A stretch of 64,000 nucleotides of DNA from Dasypus novemcinctus (GCF_030445035.2 NC_080680.1:118818228-118882227); one strand, 5' to 3'; numbered from the stretch's first letter, positions 1 through 11,885 are shown. Numbers and translations are program-made. Notes: generated from the letters alone by a model not told the origin.

Positions 1-1375
1 AGCTAGCTGAAGCACTTGTTGGGGAGCTGTAGGAGACCAAAGAGCATCCTGCATCATCCTTGAAGGAATGGAAGGAGGAGGCTGCCCATCTGCAGAGAAG
101 ACTTCTAAGTAGAATGCTCCATGACCTGGAGGCTAGTGCCCATCCTCCACTGGAGGCACAAGCCACCTTGGGAGCTGTTTCATGACTGGAATTGAAAGCT
201 CACTTCCCAAAAATGGGGGAGTAATAGACACTTGGGCACCAACTTCACCTGCTGATGAGTTAATTCAGTGGGCTAAAGTATAATCCTGAGAACAGCTAAA
301 GTTTGAGCCTATCCAAGTCAGAAAGAGGCCTATGGCCACCATCTTAACTCCATGCCTGGCATGAGAGGCAGCGGGGTGGAATGAAAATCCCAGTGCTGGT
401 GGGGATGAGCTTCTTTCCATACAGTTCAGATTACAACCGTAGCCTAGGCCCCAGCCCCAACTCCGGCAGGGAGGAAGCTGTGGGGACCTGCACCAGCCTC
501 TCCAGGAAATTACTGGCCAAGCAAGTGTGGCGGCTGGTGTTTGTTCTACTTGGGCAGCAGAAGCCACCCAGGATCTATTCTGTGGCTCAAATTGGAAGCT
601 CCATTTCCCAAAAACAGGAGGAGGAGTCGTTTGGCCACTGATTTCAGCTATTGACTGGTAGAGTCACCTGGCTGGCTAGAATACAACCCTAAGAACAGCT
701 GGAGTTTCAACTTGTCTAGGTAGGAAAGAGGCTGGTGGCTGCCATTTTGACACTGCCGCCTGCCTGAGAAGAAACTGGGCTGACCAAAAATCACAGCGAT
801 GGTAGGGAAAGTTTTCTTATACCCAAATTGGCCTGCAGCCCTAGACTAGGCTTTGGCCCCACTTCTGGCAGGAAGGAAGCTGGCGAGTCCTGCACTGGCC
901 TATCAAGATAACTGCAGGTACATTTGACTGGCACAGACTGAATAATTGGAAGTCTATCAGGGCAACTGTGGTCATCTTGGGCCCACACTACATAGATTGC
1001 TGCCCACAACTGCAGCTCCATCCCTGTCCCAAGCAGAGGCAAAAGGAATATGCAGCTTCATCAGTCTCTTTTGGCAACTAGAGTCTAGGCCTGCACAACT
1101 TGGATTATTCCACACAGCTGTGACTCTGTCCCTTCCCCTGGCAAAGGAGAAAGTTGGAAGAAGCTTCATCGGTCCCTGGGGTAATGAAGGCAGCTTGAGC
1201 CTCCACAGCTTATAGCACCAATTACATCCTTAGTTCCTACAGCACAACAGCAAGGGAGAAAGGAGGGGAGGCCCTAAACAAAAGAGAAAAGCTTCACTCA
1301 GAATAAATACTCTAGTAAACCAGGAGCCAAGACACCACAAAAAATTAAAATCAACACCAAGAAACAAGAAGTTAT
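1..1375 (+). mobile_element. L1 5' UTR, left copy, with two tandem units
   Basis: This stretch is the reverse complement, with scattered mismatches, of 5,950-7,280, so the two are copies of one element in opposite orientation. It begins inside the element; the first ~100 bases of the L1 lie left of the window. Two related units of roughly 380 bp follow each other, at about 130-510 and 515-905. Each runs from a 'ggaagctc...ttcccaaaaa' block through an 'agaacagct...gtttgagcc/caactt' block to a 'ggcccc..ctccggcagggaggaagctg' block. Tandem 5' promoter monomers are known from mouse L1; here the arrangement is read from the sequence and the promoter role is inference. No protein-coding content. Identification as L1 rests on the adjoining ORF1 and ORF2 remnants. 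Confidence 0.75.
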
Positions 1376-2200
1376 AATCCAGTCAACTGGGTGTGCTAGA
1401 GCCTGAAAATAAAAGAAAGGAGGGAGAGGTCTAGAGGAGAGTCTAGAAATGGAGATTATATCAATAAAAGTAACTAAAATTGTCAAATTTAGTTTTGAGT
1501 AGTGGAAATAAAATATGACAGATAAAATTCAAATAGCCAGGAATAAACTTAACCAATGATGTAAAGCACTTGTATTCAGAAAACTGCAACTCAGTGTTAA
1601 AAGAAACTTTTAAAAAGCCTAAATATCTGAAGAACATCCTATGTTCACAGATTTGAAGATTAAATATCATTAAGATGTCATTCCTACTCAAATTGATATG
1701 CAGATCAAATGCAAACCCAATAAAAAGTCCACCGGCATTTTTTAAAATAGAAAACATAATTCTCAAAGTTATTTGGAAGAGTAAGTGGTCCTGAATAATC
1801 AGAAACACCTTAAAAAGGAAAAATGAACTCTCCTCTCTAGACTTTAAATTATATTACCTAGCTATAGTGGTAAAAACAACATGGTAGTGGCATAAAGACA
1901 GACACATAGACAAACGGAATCAAACTGATGGTTCAGAAACAGAGCCTCACATGTATGGTCAAGTGATTTTTGACTAGCCTGTCAAACCTACATAGCTCAG
2001 ACAGAACAGTCCTTTAAAAAAATGGTGCTGAAAGAATGGGATATCCCTAGCCAAAAGAAGGAAAGAGGACCTCTATCTCACACCTTCTCCAAAAATTAAC
2101 TCAAAATGGCTGAAAAACTTAAAAATAAAAGCAAGAATCTTAAAGCTTCTTAAAGAAATTATAGGAAATACATTCAAGACCTGGTGGTAGGTGGTGGATT
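1376..2200 (+). pseudogene. L1 ORF1 tail fused to L1 ORF2 C-terminal part (left copy)
   Basis: The 5' UTR stops near 1,385 and jumps to the last codons of ORF1 ('gtgtgctagagcctgaaaa'), which in the inverted partner lie after a nearly full ORF1. ORF1 is therefore almost entirely deleted here. After ~70 bases the sequence enters ORF2 beyond the reverse transcriptase active site: translation gives the L1 landmark GINLTNDVKHLYSENCNS, followed by a degenerate C-terminal region with stops. The endonuclease and catalytic RT domains are absent. The element cannot code for its own mobilisation. It is interrupted at 2,201 by a second, antisense L1 3' fragment. Confidence 0.75.
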
Positions 2201-2938
2201 ATTATTTTTTAATTGTCTTTTTAAAAAAATAAATAGATCACACTAAATGTTATGTTAAAAAACATAAGAGGTTCCCCAATACCTCAATCCCCACCCCTCT
2301 CCCACTTCTCCAAGATCAGCATCCCCTTTCATCGTGAGGGACATTCATTACATTTGGTAAATACACTATGGAGCACTGCCACACCATAAGGACCATAGTT
2401 TACATTGTAGTTCACACTTTCCTCCAGTCCAACTAGTGGGTCATGGCAAGATAAATAATGTTCTGCATCTGTTCCAGCAATTTTGTTCAGGACAACTCCA
2501 AGTCCCAAAAATGTCCCATATCACACCTCTTCCTCCCTCTTCCAGCCCTCAGCAACTCCTGTGGTCACCGTCTCCACATCAGTGATACAATTTCTTCCAT
2601 TCCTAGAGTCACAACATTTCTATAGTAGAATACCAGCAAGTCCATTCAAATCCATATTATATTCCTCCATCTTGTGGACCCTGGGATGGTGATGTCCACT
2701 CCACCTCTAAATTGAGAGAGGGCTTAGATCCCACATGACTGATGGATGCAATTCCCGTTTGCAGTTGTAGATACTCTTGGTTCCCTGGTGTGGTAGTCAA
2801 CCATTCTAAACTCCCCATCAGCTGACCTGAGTACCTCCAATGAAATGGAGAGTAGGTGCTTCAACTCTGCTGAGGCTCAGGGTTCAGCTGGCTCATGGAC
2901 ATTCCAGAGGTTCAGGTCCCCTGAGCAAAGACAAAGTA
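2201..2938 (-). mobile_element. Antisense L1 3'-UTR fragment inserted in the left L1
   Basis: A T-rich start (2,201-2,230, the reverse complement of an A-rich tail) is followed by sequence shared with 14,605-15,595, 19,893-21,560 and 44,100-45,390. It is flanked by the 7-bp repeat gtggatt (2,194-2,200 and 2,939-2,945). The inverted partner L1 (near 4,215-4,230) reads straight through this point, which gives an empty-site comparison. It behaves as a 5'-truncated L1 insertion. The name 'L1 3' UTR' is from memory of xenarthran repeats; the insertion itself is seen directly. Confidence 0.7.
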
Positions 2939-2945
2939 GTGGATT

Positions 2946-3770
2946 CTTAAAGGGGATAAGAGGAGGACTGAGATGGACTTCTGATGTTTAATGTCTGTAG
3001 CAATTTTAATTACCTTTTCTGTAAAAATGTAGAAATGTATAGAGTGGATGGTAACGCATAGTAACAGCTACTTTATAAATGGGGAGGTGGCTGATAATGG
3101 TAGTCTAGGTATGTAAATGTCAATTGATGGAATGCCTGAGAATAATCTAGGAACTGGAAAGCACAGTAAACCAAGAGGTGGTGAGAATTGTGGCTGACGA
3201 TACAGACGCAACAATGTCCTTTGTGAGCTAGATCAAATGTACATCACTATTGCAGGGTGGTGGGAATATGGAGAAGCATGGGAAAGATACAACTGGAGTG
3301 ACTTATGGACTTTGATTAGAAATAATAATATAATATTCTTGCATCTGTGCCAAAGATGTACTGTGTTGATAATGGGGAAGTATGGAAAATGTGTGCCAAA
3401 TGTACACTATGGGCAGGATAACAATCAGATGATATTATATTATTTGTAACAAATGTTTCACCACAGTGTGGTGAGTTGATAGAGGAGTGTTTGGAAATTC
3501 TGCACATATCAGATTGTTTCGTGAGTTTACAACTTCTGTCATAAAAAATATACTTAAAAAATAATGATAGTGTGGGTTTGGGGAAAAACACACCAAATGT
3601 AAAAAAAGAACTATAATTAGAAGTAAGATTGTGACAATATTCTTTTGTAATTTATAAGAAACATCTCATGACAATGCAAGCTGTTGGTGGAGGGTTAATA
3701 TATGGGACCCCTGTATGATGTTACATGTGTTTGTTTGTAAGCTCACAACTTTTACTATACACTTAATTGT
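2946..3770 (+). mobile_element. L1 3' UTR, left copy
   Basis: This continues the left L1 after the nested insertion. It matches the reverse complement of 3,775-4,215 in the first half, then runs on through 'ttgtgagctagatcaaatgt' and 'atcactattgcagggtggtg' to a terminal block ending near 'cttaattgtttatg'. A second copy of that terminal block lies at 7,385-7,560. Short open frames here (3,237-3,449 and 3,316-3,591) have no family resemblance and are chance. Confidence 0.7.
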
Positions 3771-4226
3771 TTATGTTTTCCATACTGCCTCATTATCAAC
3801 ACAGTACATCTTTTGCATAGATGCAAACATGTTATATTAATATTAATCACAGTCCATAGGTCACTCCAGCTGTATCTTTCTCATGCTTCTCCACATTCCC
3901 AACACCCTGCAGTAGTGATATACATTTGCTCTAGCTCACAAAAGATATTCTTGCAAATGTACCGTCAACCACAATTCTCATCCACCTCTTGGTTTACTAT
4001 GCTATTCAATTCCTGTTCTCTAGCATTCTGTGAGTTGGCATTTACATACCTAGACTACCATCTACCATTTTCAGTCATATCCCCATTTATAAACTAGCTG
4101 TTACTCACTATGTGTTACCAACCACTCTATACATTTTCACACTTTTACAGTAAAGGTAATTAAAAGTTCTACATACATTAAACATCGGTAGTCCACACAG
4201 TCATCTTTTTATCTCCTTTAAGAATC
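3771..4226 (-). mobile_element. L1 3' UTR, right (inverted) copy, 3'-truncated
   Basis: Reverse complement of about 2,946-3,390. The inverted copy starts abruptly within the 3' UTR at 'ttccatactgcctcattatc', directly after the end of the left L1, so the last ~380 bp of its 3' UTR are missing here. There is no poly(T) at the junction, so this edge is a rearrangement breakpoint rather than a normal L1 3' end. Confidence 0.7.
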
Positions 4227-4990
4227 CACCACCTACCACCGGGGCTTGAAGATATTTTCCTACAATTTCTTCTAGAACTTTTATGGTTCTTGCTTTAGGT
4301 TTGTGATCCATTTTGAGTTAATTTTTGGATAGTGTGAGATAGGGGTCCTCTTTCCTTCTTTTGGCTATAGATAGCCAAATCTTTCAGCACCATTTGCTGA
4401 ATGGATTGTTCTGCCCAACCTGTGTGAGTTTGAGAGGCCAGTCAAAACTCACTTGATCATACATGTGAGGGTCTGTTTCTGAATCATAAATTTGGTTCCA
4501 TTGGTCTATTGTGTCTGTCTTTAGGTCAGTGCCATGCTGTTTTTATCACTATAGCTAGATAGTATGATTTAAAGTCTGGAGATGAGGGTTCACTTTTCCT
4601 TTTTATGATGTTTCTGGCTATTCAGAACCACTTACCTTTCCAAATAAATTTGAAGATCATGTTTTCAATTTTTTCTTTAATGCTGGTGTTATTTTTATTG
4701 GATTGCATTAAATCTGTATATCAATTTGAGTAGTTCTGACATCTTAATGATATTTAGTCTTCCAATCCATGAGCATGGAATATTCTTCCAGTTATATAAA
4801 CCTTTTTAAAATTTCTTTTAACATTGAGTTCCAGTTTTCTGAATACAAGTGCTTTACATCATTGGTTAAGTTTATTCCTGACTATTGAGTTTCATCTGTC
4901 ATATTTTATGTTCATTCTTTTTACACTTTCAGTTACTTTTCTTGATATAATCTTCATTTCTAGACTCTCTTCCAGGCCTCTCTCTCCTGT
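4227..4990 (-). pseudogene. L1 ORF2 C-terminal remnant (inverted copy)
   Basis: Read on the minus strand it encodes the post-catalytic part of L1 ORF2: [14 protein letters not shown] and RFNAIPIKI-type landmarks (a tryptophan-glycine-arginine motif followed by Asn-Ile-Ile-Lys-Met) near 4,690-4,780, and GINLTNDVKHLYSEN near 4,840-4,880. Stops and frameshifts interrupt it. The endonuclease and YADD-bearing RT core are missing; ORF1 joins almost directly to this segment, as in the left copy. Confidence 0.8.
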
Positions 4991-4994
4991 CTTT

Positions 4995-5935
4995 TCTTTT
5001 CAGGCTCTGCCACACCCTTTAGTATTTCCTGAAAATTGGGTCTCTTGCTTAGAAATTCTCTCAGTTTCTGTTTATCTGTGAATATTCTAAACTTGCCCTC
5101 ATTTTTGAAAGACAATCTTGCCAGATATAAGATTCTTGGCTGGAAGTTTTCCCTTGTAGTATCTTAAACATATCAGATCACTGTCTTCTTGCCTCCATGG
5201 TTTCTGGTGAGAAATCAACACTTACTCATATTGGGTATCCCTTATATGTTATGCTTTGATTTTCTCTTGCTGCTCTCAGAATTTTCTCTTTGTCTTTGGC
5301 ATTTGACATTCTGATTAGTATGTGTCTTGGAACTGGTCTATTCAGATTTTTTTCAGATGGGAATACATTGTGTTTCTTGGACATGGATATCTATGTCCTT
5401 CAGTAGGTTTGGAAAAATTTTTACCATTATCTCTTCAAATATTCCTTCTGCCCCTTTTCCCTTCTCTTCTTCTTCTGGAACACCCATGATGCATATGTTT
5501 TCATGCATTTTGCTGTAATTTAGTTCCCTGGGACCTTGTACAATTTTTTCCATTCTTTTCTTCATCTGTTTCTTTGTATATTCACTTTCAGAGACCATTT
5601 TTTTCAAGCTCACTAATCCTCTCTTCCACCTCTTCAAATCTGCTGTTATATGATTCCAATGATTCCAATGTTTTTTCAATTTCATTTATTGCATCTTTCA
5701 TTCCCATAAGATCTGCTATTTTTCTATGCATGCTTTCAAATCCTTTGTGTTCATCCAATGTCTTCTTAATATCCATAATCTCTTTAGCTATCTTATTGAA
5801 TTTATTAAGGAGATTTGCTTGGAAATCTATGATTACTTGTCTCAACTCCTTTATGCCATCTGGAGGCTTATCTTTTTCCTTTAACTTGTTCCTTTAACTT
5901 GTTCTTTTAACAGCTTCCTGTTTCTTGGTGTGGAT
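4995..5935 (-). pseudogene. L1 ORF1 (RNA-binding chaperone) pseudogene
   Basis: L1 ORF1p is the RNA-binding coiled-coil protein that trimerises and coats L1 RNA. Going down the minus strand: a coiled-coil segment (5,588-5,845) rich in Glu, Lys and Leu, with NKIAKEIMDIKKTLDEHKG and ERISELEKN; then the RRM domain (about 5,353-5,520) with ENICIMGVPEEEEKGKGAEG and IFEEIMVKIFPNLLKDI; then a C-terminal domain (about 5,000-5,340) whose reading resembles RQRILYLARLSF and FTDKQKLREFL. The coiled coil and RRM lie in different frames, so at least one indel occurs near 5,590. Near 5,880-5,910 a 15-17-bp direct repeat ('cctttaacttgttc') adds length close to the start. This is the only near-complete ORF1 in the window. 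Confidence in family is high; it is not functional. Confidence 0.9.
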
Positions 5936-7384
5936 TATAATTTTTTGTTGGTGTCTTTTCATCTGACTTACTAGAGTATTCATTCTGGGTGCAGTTTTTC
6001 TCTTTAGTTTAGGGCTTCCTGCCCTTTCTCCTTTGCTGGTTGTACAGTAGGAGCCAAGCATGTAGTTGGTGCTATAAGCTGTGGAGGCTCAAGCTACCCT
6101 CATTGTGTTAGGTACCATTGAAACTTCTGCCAATTTTCTCCTTTGCAAAACGTAGGGATAGAATCACAGTTCTGTGGAATAATCCAAGTGCGGGCCTAGA
6201 CAGTAATTACCCAGAGAGACTGAAGAAGCTTCATACCCTTCCATCCCACCCACCCCCCACCACCTGTGGCAGGAGCAAAGTTGCCAATGTGGGCAACAAT
6301 CTATGCAATGTCAGTCCAAGATGACCACAGTTGCTTGGTAGACTTCCAACTTTCAGTCTGTGCCAGTGAAGGTTACCTGCAGGTACCTGGGTAGGTTGGT
6401 GCAGCACTCACCAGCCTCCCTCTTGCCAGACATGGGCCTGATGCCTAGGCTAGGGCTGCAAGCTGATCTTGGTGAAAGAAACTGTTTCCTACCATCACTG
6501 TGATTTTTGGTCAACCTGGCTTCTTAGGCTGGGGGCGCAGTCAGAAAGTTGGCCACCAGCCTCTTTCTGACTTGGGCTGATTCATACTCCAGCTGTTCTC
6601 AGAGTTATGTCTTAGCCAGCCAACTCTACAAATCAGTAACCAAAATTGGCAGCCAGCCCTTCCTTCCTACCCTGATTTTGGGAAATGGAGCTTCCAATTC
6701 CAGACACAGAATAGATCCTGGGGCAGCTTGTGTCGCCAGAGAAAGATAAGCTGGCCTCCAGGCTTGGTCAATAATTTCCTGGAGAGTCTGGAGCAGGTCC
6801 CCACAGCTTCCTCCCTGCCAGAGGTAGGGCTGGGGCCTAGGCTAAAGCTACAATCTGATCTGGATGGGAAGAAGCCAGTTTCTACCAACACTGTGATTTT
6901 CAGTCCACCCCGCTTCCCCTTGTGCCAGGTGTGGAGTTAAGATGGCAGCTCCCGGCCTTTTTCTGACTTGAACAGGCTCAAACTTCAGCTGTTCTCAGGA
7001 TTGTAGTTTTAGCCCACTGAATTTACTCATCAGTAACTGAAGTTTGTGCCCAATGTCTCTTCCCCCTCTCTTTTGAGGAAGTGGAGTTTTCCAATTCCAG
7101 GTGCAGAACAGCTCCTGAGGTGGCTCATGCCTCCAGTGGAGGACGGGCACTGGCCTCCGGGCATGGAGCCTCTACTTTCAAGTCTTCTCTGCGGATGGGC
7201 AGTCTCCTCCTTCCATTCCTTCAAAGATGTGGCAGGATGCTCTTTGGTTTTCTGCAGCCCCCAACAGGTGCTTCAGCTAGCTCCAGAGAGCTCTGGGTGT
7301 TTACTAACTGCCCTGTAGCAGGAGCTGACTCTAGGAGCTCTTTTACTCCACCACCATCTTGCTGGTTCTCTCTAGTAGTAATAT
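5936..7384 (-). mobile_element. L1 5' UTR, right (inverted) copy, complete to the 5' end
   Basis: This is the reverse complement of the left 5' UTR, with the same pair of tandem ~0.38-kb units (about 7,165-6,770 and 6,765-6,385). On the minus strand the element opens at ~7,384 with 'ctagagagaaccagcaagat' followed by 'ggtggtggagtaaaag'. A 'caagatgg' start is typical of full-length mammalian L1 5' ends and of a YY1-like site, so this copy is not 5'-truncated. Several 60-100-codon open frames here on both strands are shadows of this non-coding region. Confidence 0.7.
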
Positions 7385-7560
7385 TTTGACAATGTTCTTT
7401 AATCATTAGTTAAAAAGGTTTAACAGCAATGCAAAGTATTGGTGTTAGGGTGAGGTGCCTGAGTCATGTATGATGTTATATATGTTTGTTTTGTAAATTC
7501 ACAACAATTACATTTCTTATAGTTTATGCATGTTTATGTATGAGTGATATAGTTCAATAA
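7385..7560 (+). repeat. Second copy of the L1 3'-terminal block
   Basis: Matches 3,620-3,770 ('attttgacaatgttcttt', then a GCAATGCAA block, a 'gatgttatatatgtttgttt' block and 'aattcacaac'). It lies immediately beyond the 5' end of the inverted L1. The inverted L1 is thus bracketed by two ~150-bp copies of one L1 3' end in the same orientation, far longer than a target-site duplication. Confidence 0.65.
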
Positions 7561-7800
7561 GTTCAAAAAATTAAATTTGCCAATAATTGGGATTATTTGC
7601 AAAGTGTTTTTTTTCAGGTGATATTAGTGAACAATCACAAATGCTGTTTTGAAATCATTCAATTTGTAACACTCAAATTTATTTGTACAAGGGTGGTTGT
7701 ATAACTAAGGATGTTAGAATTGAATTATTTATGCTAAAAGCCAAAATAGGGTAATAAAAATACTCTGAAAAAGTTAGAAAGGGGTTACATGATAGTTATC
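7561..7800. other. AT-rich unassigned DNA
   Basis: No gene or recognisable repeat. Only short chance frames occur. Confidence 0.6.
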
Positions 7801-7897
7801 CACCCTCTCCCCTTTTTCATGCAGTACCAGGGATTGAACCAATGGCCTTGTACTTGGGAAGCTGACACTCAACCCCTGAGCTATATCTGCTCCCCAT
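7801..7897 (-). mobile_element. Short tRNA-derived SINE
   Basis: On the minus strand it begins 'ggggagcagatatagctcag' and carries a tRNA-like A box (tagctcaggggttga) and B box (ggttcaatccc). It lacks an acceptor-stem match and a 3' CCA context, so it is a SINE head rather than a tRNA gene. Related copies lie at 22,796-22,880 and 46,590-46,667. Confidence 0.6.
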
Positions 7898-8609
7898 TGG
7901 TTGTCCCTATATACTAGAACATAAATTTTATGTAAAATATTTCTGTTTACTTACATATTACCTATTTTTGGTTAGATAGTTGAAATTCCCCAACCAAACC
8001 TAAGGACAAAATTATGCTAAATAAATGAAAAAGCTATTTGAGTATTGTGTTATTAATGATAATGAAACATATCATCTCTGTAAGTAATTATCATTATTTA
8101 TTGGATGTTCAGAAACCAATGCTATTTAACCTTCAAATAGTACGAGAAAAATTTAATCATATTTCAGATGAACTTTCCAAATTATTATTTAATTCAAGAA
8201 TGGCATTTTTCACACTAAAGTAACCTCAAAAGCCTTGGAAACATGTATCTTGCCTAGGAGATATTATTGAAAATACACAAACTCAGGCAATTCAGAGGAT
8301 TAGAAAGATTAAAGTTCAAAATCTACTTAAATAATATAAAATGAAGATAGTTAAATATTCAGAATTGTCAGAAACTACTTAAACTTTTCAAATTATTACC
8401 CATAAAAATAGAAACTTATAAATTTTTATATCTCAAAAAAACTTTTGTATAACTCGCGACTTAGCTTCATTCCCCTCTCCCACAAATTATTGTTGTCAAG
8501 AAATGGTCTAGTGAATTATTCGGATAGAAAGCTTTCTATAAGAAAATATTGACTAAAATTGAAACTTCTTAAGTGAATATTAATGAATTCAAATTCAGAT
8601 ACTTAATAA
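7898..8609. other. AT-rich unassigned DNA
   Basis: Nothing recognised. The 61-codon frame at 8,038-8,223 has no family features and begins at TTG. Confidence 0.6.
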
Positions 8610-8785
8610 CCACGTGAGACTGACTATTTACTTAACCTCTCCATATCTCACATATCTCATGAACAGAACTGGAATAATACTAAAACTGACCTCATAGTTG
8701 TTGTGAAAATGAAATGACTTCATCAATGTAATATCCTTAACAAAATGATTTACACATATTAAGCCTCTGATAAATTTTAATTCCT
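8610..8785 (+). mobile_element. MIR-like ancient SINE
   Basis: The succession 'cttaacctctccatatctca', 'ctggaataatactaaaactg', 'acctcatagttgttgtgaa', 'aatgaaatgact' and 'taagcctctgataaa' follows the mammalian-wide interspersed repeat consensus in order. Strongly diverged, as expected for its age. Confidence 0.75.
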
Positions 8786-10095
8786 TTTTTGATTTCATCT
8801 TTTACCCCCCATAATTCTTTCTCCTTGATATTCTAGGAACATACTCCCCTGCTATTGTAATCTATTAATTTATCACCTGGACAATCAATTTACTCTTCAT
8901 ACCCAAGTAAAACACCCGTAAATGAAATAGTCTCTTTGATATAAGTAGAATCACTATCAAAGAGTATGAGGTACATCACGGTTACCATGGTGTCCCATAT
9001 TAAATTAATAAATATTAGAGTAACTTGCTAATCGTTTATATTTCAATAAATAGAATATTTATGACATATCAATTTATATCAAGGATGTTATCAGGTTGTG
9101 TCAAAGGAAATGTGTTTCATCTGATCAAAATACTAAGTAAATTAATTATATCTCTAATTTTCATATTACAGACTTTAATAACTTAACACTTGATTGTCAC
9201 TGTCTCTTTTCTTTGAAACTTATAAAGAATGAACATAAGAGTAATGTAACATGCTTTCCCCTCTTCCATAGAATCCACCTTACCCAGTGAGGAGATGACA
9301 AACAGGGAGTTTAGAAACAATATTGGAGAAGAAAAACTAGTTATTGTGCAGAACAGAGTCTTTCTGAGACCCCCAGTCAATATTGATTTCTTCTCCAATG
9401 TTTCCACTAGTGCCAATTTAAGCTTTGAACACTGTGGAAGCATTGCAACATTCTAAGCCTTTCATAGATTTATCCAATAAAATGGAGTTTTAAGATAGAT
9501 GATTAAACTCTTTGATATTTTTGTAATTGGACTGAAAGTCAAGTTGTGTAATAGTTAAATAAAATATGATACTAGTCTTCTGTATGCTTGCCAGTGCAAC
9601 CTAGCATTCTCTAATGGAGAATGTCATGAAGGACTCCTGATAATCATGCAGTAATGTACCATGTTTCTCTATAGAAAATCTGTTTTAATTTTCTTCCACA
9701 ATTATTTTCAGTATCAACAATGCTTTGAAATAGAAAATGTTTTCTGTTTTCTACACAATCATGACTGAAATCCATTGTGGTATTGAAACTTTAAATGGAC
9801 AGATAAAGTTGCTTCTGGTTATTATTACATGATAAACAAGATATTTGGATGTTCTACAGTCTTCTAAGTCAATGTTTTTATATTTGGAAGAAATTTCACA
9901 GGTGCAAGCTATTTCAGCACTCACAGTACAGTTATAAAAGATGAATTAAAGTGAATATGTCAAATTTTAAAGTAACTATTGACATAAAATATATAAACCA
10001 TTAAATACACAATTCACATGTACAGTTAAATAAGTATTGACATATAACTGATATATGCCACATATATGTATGCATATGCATGTATATTATATATG
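8786..10095. other. AT-rich unassigned DNA
   Basis: No element or gene recognised. The 86-codon minus-strand frame at 9,183-9,443 has no features I recognise and is probably chance. Confidence 0.5.
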
Positions 10096-11699
10096 ATGAA
10101 TATAACCACCATCCCAATCAAAACAGAAAATCTTTATCACTCCTATGGCTCTGGCAAACAAAGACCTGATGTCTATCCTATAGATTAATTTAGTCTAATC
10201 TAAAATGTTATATATACAATACATACTATTTTATGTTTGTCATTTTCAATCATACTGCTTTAGAAATGCATCCATGTTTCCTGTAAGTAGTTCATTCATT
10301 TGTATTGCTCAGTAATATTCCAGCATTTGAATTGTATTTGAAAATACAAATTTGTTTATTTATTAATTTAATATGGATATTTGGATTGTTCCAGAATTGT
10401 AAGAACTATGATGTTAAGATGTGCAAGGATACAGCATATATTTTCAATTCTTCTGGGAAAAATATCTAGGAGTGGAAATGCTGAGTCATATGGTAAGTAT
10501 ATTTATATTTATAAGTTTATATTTAAACTGCAAAGCAGTTTTCCAAATTGATTTTTATTGGCTTACATTTCCGTTGGCAGTATAGAAATTCCAATCCTTG
10601 GCATTACATCACCTGGTATTTTCAATTTTATTTATGTTATTTTCCATGTTAGCCATTCCGGTGAGTGTAAAAACTAACTTGTGATTTTAATATGTATTTC
10701 TCTGGCAACTTACTTATTGTCAGGGTTCTTTGTGGATTATGGATGTATGTTCTTTTTCAGTTATATGGATGACAAATGTGCTCAAGTATTTGTCTAATCT
10801 TTTTTTTTTATGACACTTCTGCCTTGCAGACATTTTACTTTTGAAGAAATAAAATTAATTTTCTTCTTTTATGGTTATTAAAGTTTTGGCTTTTTAAAAG
10901 TAAGTTCCCTGTTTCAAGGTCACCAAAAATTTCTTTAATTTTCTTCTAAAAGTTTTGTAGTTTAATTCTTCTGTTTAGATCTTTAGATCTGTACTTCATG
11001 GGGATGGTGTGAGGTAAGAAGGAATGAAGTTATATACATAAAGCTTTTCCATATAGATGTGTTGAAAAGTTGATCCCTTTCTTCATAAAGCATTAATTAA
11101 AATGAATTGATTACATTTGTTTGCACTGATTTCTAGACTCTATTCCATTCCATTGATTTAAGTGGCTAAACTTACGTTATGGTATTAAGTTGATTACTAA
11201 AACTTAAACTGTGGAAAACATTGTGTTAAGGTTTTTGACTCATTTATTTTTAAAAATTTTGTTAAGCATATTAGATCTCTTAAATTTTATATACATTTTG
11301 AAAACATCTTGTGAGCTTCTACAAAAATGCCTCCTGGGATTTTAATTGAGATTGTGTTTAAGTATATAAATCCTTTTGAGATGAATGAGCATTTTGAAAT
11401 CATTAATTTGGTCCATGAATACATTATGTCTTCATTTATATACAACTTCTTTAATTTAATCAACAATGTTTAACAATTTTTATTGTACAGATATTAAATA
11501 TTTTTGTTAAATTTGTTCCTAGTACTGTATGTTTATGCAAATATAAATGTATTTTAAAAATTTTGACTTTCAAATGTTTCTTGCTAATATATAGGAATTT
11601 CATTATTTTCTATGTATTAACTTTCTATTCTGCAACCAAGTTAAATGTACATATTTCCCCGGGGGTTTTATGTTAGACTTCTGATGATTTTATATACAG

Positions 11700-11885
11700 A
11701 TCAGTGATTCTCAACTGGGGGTTATTTTGTCCCCCAGGAGATATTTGGCCATGTTTGGAGACATTTCTGGTTCTCACCACTAGGAGAATTCTCCTGGCAT
11801 TTAATGGCTAGAGACTGGGCAGCTCCCCAGGGCATACTTTTTCTGGACTGTATGTAGCGTGGAGGGTGAGAAACCCTGATGTAAA
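11700..11885 (+). mobile_element. MER5A-like hAT-Charlie DNA transposon
   Basis: Starts 'cagtgattctcaactggggg', continues 'ttttgtcccccaggagatat' and 'tggccatgtttggagacatt', and ends 'gtgagaaaccctgat', following the MER5A consensus from memory. It is non-autonomous with no coding capacity. Also present in copy B (32,607-32,822), so it predates the duplication. Confidence 0.8.

Noticed and set aside
7046..7389. Overlapping open frames near 7.0-7.4 kb
   Set aside because: They lie across the L1 5' UTR on both strands and recur in mirrored form at the left copy; non-coding.
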